A program made the position numbers and the translations under genes. Shown piece after piece: positions 61,520 to 64,000 of a DNA stretch of 64,000 nucleotides. Positions within the stretch are counted from its first letter, which is position 1. Each line of letters begins with the position of its first letter. Origin of the DNA: CAZBDV01 sp964490765 (GTDB taxonomy: Bacteria; Cloacimonadota; Cloacimonadia; Cloacimonadales; JAJBBL01); NCBI GenBank assembly GCA_964490765.1, contig CAZBDV010000007.1:1-64000 (forward strand), read 5' to 3'. A model generated the notes under the pieces. The model made no database searches and was not told the DNA's origin. It was given only the letters and a program-made list of their open reading frames with translations.

Positions 61520-61945
61520 TTACTCATACTCCAGAGGAAGTAGTAGCCAGAGAGCTATGTAGATCAAGATCCCAAATCCACTCGTTAATATTGTCACAAT
61601 AACGAAAACTATTCTGATGAGACTGACATCAATGCCAAAAAATCTCTCCATGCCAGAACAGATACCGGCAATCATCTTCCCTTTGTTCAATCTGGAGAGT
61701 TTTCTTGCTGCCTCCTCTTTCGGGGTCACGTCGATCTCTTCCTTATTGTTCTGTATCCCTCTCGGCAAGATCAGTAAAAGCATAAGATAGATCAGCAAAC
61801 CGATGCCATTAACAAAAATAAGAATCAGGAAAGCAAGTCTGATCAAAAGTGGATCCAGGCCAAAAGTTTCAGCCAATCCACCACAAACACCGGCAATTTG
61901 TTTATTAGTCGTAGATAAATGTAGCTTTTTGATAATGACCTCCAC
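61520..61945 (-). CDS. Protein with two PspC domains
   Basis: A 141-residue protein made of two PspC-type units: KQIAGVCGGLAETFGLDPLLIRLAF (about 16-40, shortened) and KMIAGICSGMERFFGIDVSLIRIVF (about 90-114). Each is followed by a hydrophobic segment. In enterobacteria PspC senses envelope stress, but PspC-domain proteins here stand alone. The frame is open from a GTG at 61945. However, the strong ribosome site GGAGG lies inside it, 5 bp before an in-frame ATC (61933), so a non-standard start nearer the domain is possible. Confidence 0.85.
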   Translation of the reverse strand: MEVIIKKLHLSTTNKQIAGVCGGLAETFGLDPLLIRLAFLILIFVNGIGLLIYLMLLLILPRGIQNNKEEIDVTPKEEAARKLSRLNKGKMIAGICSGMERFFGIDVSLIRIVFVIVTILTSGFGILIYIALWLLLPLEYE

Positions 61946-62093
61946 AAGTTTTTTTTCTTCTTAACTTTACAACTCTCATTGTCAATTAAATGTTTTGCCC
62001 GCAAACTGTCAATAGACGAATTACACTCGGAAACAGGTTGACATAAACGATATATCATCCTTTTTTGGGTGTTAATCATCTTGAGGAGGTTAT

Positions 62094-62792
62094 ATGATTA
62101 AGATCTTATTGATAATCGTAATAGCATTGTTAGCTGTTATATGCTATTCAGAAACAGAAAAAGAGAGCCGCATCATAGTTCTGGAGACAAATCATGGGGA
62201 TATCGAGATTGAATTATACCCCCGGGTAGCACCGAGATTGGTAGAGAATTTCATCGATTTGAGCGAGGATGGCTTTTTTAACGGCACATATTTCCACAGG
62301 GTAATCCCGGATTTTATGATCCAGGGAGGAGACCCAAATACGAAAGATGGAAACAGAGCGACTGACGGCCAGGGTGGACCTGACTACCGTTTACCAGACG
62401 AAATCAGTGCCAGTGCTCTGGGACTTGATGAACTGCTTATCAAAGATTCCTATATGGCAAATCAGGTTCCGCCTGACCATCCGGCAAATGAAATGACAAT
62501 CAAGGAATTTCTGGAGACACAGGGTTATGCTTTCAGCGATAATCTCCCTTCTCTACCGAATGAGTATGCTCATATCTCCATGGCCAATGCCGGACCTAAC
62601 ACAAACGGGAGTCAATTCTTTATTATTACAGCAAGAGACGGTGCTCCCTGGCTGGATGGTAAACATACTGTTATAGGAAAGGTCATTAATGGTATGGATA
62701 TCGTCCATAAAATCGAAAACCTGCCTCGTGACAGGCGTGATAATCCTTTAGAGGATAATCAGGCAATTATCGAGAACGTAACCGTCAGATAA
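62094..62792 (+). CDS. Exported cyclophilin-type peptidyl-prolyl isomerase
   Basis: A 232-residue cyclophilin with an N-terminal signal sequence (about 1-18; a Cys at 17 but a poor lipobox). The core has TNHGDIEIELYP, FNGTYFHRVIPDFMIQGGDP (catalytic Arg in FHRV), NTNGSQFFIITA, LDGKHTVIGKVI and a GxGG insert. An about 45-residue insertion (about 104-150) interrupts the fold between the active-site strand and the SMANAGPNTNGS block. It probably assists folding of exported proteins. GAGGAGG precedes the ATG. Confidence 0.92.
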   Translation: MIKILLIIVIALLAVICYSETEKESRIIVLETNHGDIEIELYPRVAPRLVENFIDLSEDGFFNGTYFHRVIPDFMIQGGDPNTKDGNRATDGQGGPDYRLPDEISASALGLDELLIKDSYMANQVPPDHPANEMTIKEFLETQGYAFSDNLPSLPNEYAHISMANAGPNTNGSQFFIITARDGAPWLDGKHTVIGKVINGMDIVHKIENLPRDRRDNPLEDNQAIIENVTVR

Positions 62793-62836
62793 CATCAGAA
62801 AGCTTGTTCAACAGCTTTAGCTGTTATTAATTATTT

Positions 62837-62870
62837 GGGGGACTTCCGAACGGTCGTCCCCTTTCCTTTT
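62837..62870 (+). terminator. Rho-independent terminator of the cyclophilin gene
   Basis: Outer stem GGGGAC/GTCCCC with an inner CCG/CGG hairpin followed by TTTCCTTTTT, about 45 bp after the stop codon. Confidence 0.75.
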
Positions 62871-62885
62871 TGTGTTGATATTAAC

Positions 62886-63620
62886 TCAAGACAGAAGAAG
62901 CTTTTTAAGCCTCTTCACGAGAGTTTGCAACAGGAAATCCACCAGGACACCAACAACTCCCATCAGGATCAGATAGACAATCATCTCTTCATAGAAGAGC
63001 AGATAGCGGAAATCCAGGAGACGGTAACCGAGCCCGACAGACGTTCCCAGCATTTCAGCGGCTATTACAACCGTCCAGCCAAGGCCCCAGAGAATTCTGT
63101 ATAGATTGACAAGAGCAACTGCCGACAGAGGGAGTTCTATATTTAAAAATAGCTGTAGATTGTTCGCCCCAGAGACACGAGCTTCATCGAGGCAATTCTG
63201 GGGTATGATAGAAAATGCTTCAGCTACAGCAATAAGGGCAGGGAAATAGAGAGTGACAAAGAGGACAAACAGGACTGGTGCTTCACCCAAACCGAACCAG
63301 ATGACAGCAAAAGGAAACCAGGCAAAGGGAGAAATATGCCTGACAAAATTTATTGCTGGCATTATTAATCTTTCTGTTATCCGGCTGTGATTGATTGCCC
63401 ATCCTCCGATAATAGCCAGTAATCCGGCAAGAAGAGAGATTAGTGTTACCCGGCTGAACGTGTAGGACAAATCACGAAATATACTGATATGATTAACTTT
63501 TAGACTGAAAAAAGAGGTTAGTCTCAAGTCGAGTGAAAATATAAGGAAATAGATGATCAGCCCGATGAAGATACTGGCAAGAATCCAGATATGTTTTTCA
63601 ATCGTTTTCAAAAATATCAT
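62886..63620 (-). CDS. ABC transporter permease (SsuC/TauC/NitT type)
   Basis: A 244-residue inner-membrane permease with about six hydrophobic segments. The cytoplasmic coupling motif reads DEARVSGANNLQLFLNIELP (the EAA loop), and LGWTVVIAAEMLG is typical of the nitrate/sulfonate/taurine transporter group. Its start overlaps the substrate-binding gene by 23 bp. The ATPase gene is not in the window, and the substrate is not determined by sequence. Confidence 0.9.
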   Translation of the reverse strand: MIFLKTIEKHIWILASIFIGLIIYFLIFSLDLRLTSFFSLKVNHISIFRDLSYTFSRVTLISLLAGLLAIIGGWAINHSRITERLIMPAINFVRHISPFAWFPFAVIWFGLGEAPVLFVLFVTLYFPALIAVAEAFSIIPQNCLDEARVSGANNLQLFLNIELPLSAVALVNLYRILWGLGWTVVIAAEMLGTSVGLGYRLLDFRYLLFYEEMIVYLILMGVVGVLVDFLLQTLVKRLKKLLLS

Positions 63621-64000
63621 GATATACCTCTTTCAGTTCTACCCTCCGCCTGAGATATCCGAGATCCTCCATTTTCTCTGCTACTCGTTCCTGAAATAGT
63701 TTCCCCTCGTCTTCCAGACCAGTAATGAATTTCTGATGATTCAAACTATTCTTGGCAATTGTTTCGTCGTAACCGAAATGATTGACTATTGCAGATACTC
63801 CCCGCTCCTGTTTGGTATTCAGAATATCACATCCCGCCTCTATAGCCCGAAGAAAATCCCTTATCAATTCACCTTTCGATGCCAGACTTCTTTCATTTGC
63901 TATTATATCACAGCAGGGATGTTCCGGAAAAACTTCACTATACCAGAATAAGAGAGAAAATCGGTCATCAAATTGAAAGATCGGAGGAACATAGAAACTC
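63598..64000 (-). CDS. ABC transporter substrate-binding protein, C-terminal part (5' end outside window)
   Basis: The frame is open to the window edge, so only the last about 133 residues are seen. The sequence HPCCDIIANERSLASKGELI followed by RDFLRAIEAGCDIL resembles the late part of NMT1/SsuA-like substrate-binding proteins, where a short helix follows an EHPC-type segment. It overlaps the permease gene by 23 bp, so the two are co-transcribed and translationally coupled. Confidence 0.8.
   Translation of the reverse strand, partial: SFYVPPIFQFDDRFSLLFWYSEVFPEHPCCDIIANERSLASKGELIRDFLRAIEAGCDILNTKQERGVSAIVNHFGYDETIAKNSLNHQKFITGLEDEGKLFQERVAEKMEDLGYLRRRVELKEVYHDIFEND

Noticed and set aside
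62835..63104. An 89-codon forward frame
   Set aside because: It runs through the terminator and antisense to the ABC permease gene.

Overview
This window looks like chromosomal DNA of a diderm (Gram-negative-type) anaerobic bacterium with roughly 40-45% G+C. It has a secretin, a predicted outer-membrane protein and a cyclophilin with an N-terminal export signal, plus an [FeFe]-hydrogenase with its maturases HydG and HydF. A tricorn-type protease, RtcB and Memo/AMMECR1 proteins are also present. The combination resembles Cloacimonadota and neighbouring candidate phyla of the FCB group, but that placement is inferred from gene content and was not tested by phylogeny. I see no insertion sequence, phage gene or CRISPR array.

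Layout. 1-15 kb is mainly housekeeping: the 3' part of rtcB, a hybrid histidine kinase, four tRNA genes (Gln, Gln, Ser, Ser), a leftward operon (polysaccharide deacetylase-like, uppP, holA, era), a GrpB-like protein, then rightward tpiA, serS and psuG. 11.5-32.6 kb is a large type IV pilus locus. It opens with a PilS/PilR-like two-component pair and three pilin/PilX-like genes. A leftward group follows (pilC, pilB, and a receiver domain fused to a degenerate PilT-like ATPase). Next come three separate pilin genes, each with its own sigma-54 promoter and terminator. It ends with a rightward assembly operon: PilX-like, PilT, a PilM-PilN fusion, a PilO/PilP-like fusion and a short secretin. 32.8-42 kb carries a second hybrid kinase, tRNA-Arg, a flavodoxin/ferredoxin protein, a DUF2254 membrane protein and a tricorn protease homologue. 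42.5-49.6 kb is a hydrogenase operon (HndB-like, NuoE-like, NuoF-like, HydA, HydG, HydF). 49.7-64 kb has an ECF sigma factor group with a PDZ protein, a TPR protein, dus and trmH, an isochorismatase-like hydrolase with Memo and AMMECR1, tRNAs Gly-Cys-Leu, a DNA glycosylase, GmhA, a 1141-residue predicted beta-barrel protein, PspC, a cyclophilin and part of an ABC transporter.

The most notable signal is regulatory. Upstream of the three pilin genes and of the 15.4-kb pilin operon there are pairs of 18-bp elements built as TGACA/TGTCA-N8-TGACA/TGTCA. The two elements of a pair start 31 or 32 bp apart, and each pair lies upstream of a sigma-54 (-24/-12) promoter. A weaker version precedes the assembly operon. 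The sigma-54 activator and kinase are encoded at the edge of the same locus, so the window appears to hold a pilus regulon together with its controller. Other unusual points are the receiver/PilT-like fusion with eroded catalytic boxes, pilin cassettes with constant stalks and divergent C-terminal domains, a hydrogenase whose two thioredoxin-like [2Fe-2S] domains have lost their cysteines, and a hybrid kinase whose receiver carries Asn at the phosphorylation site.
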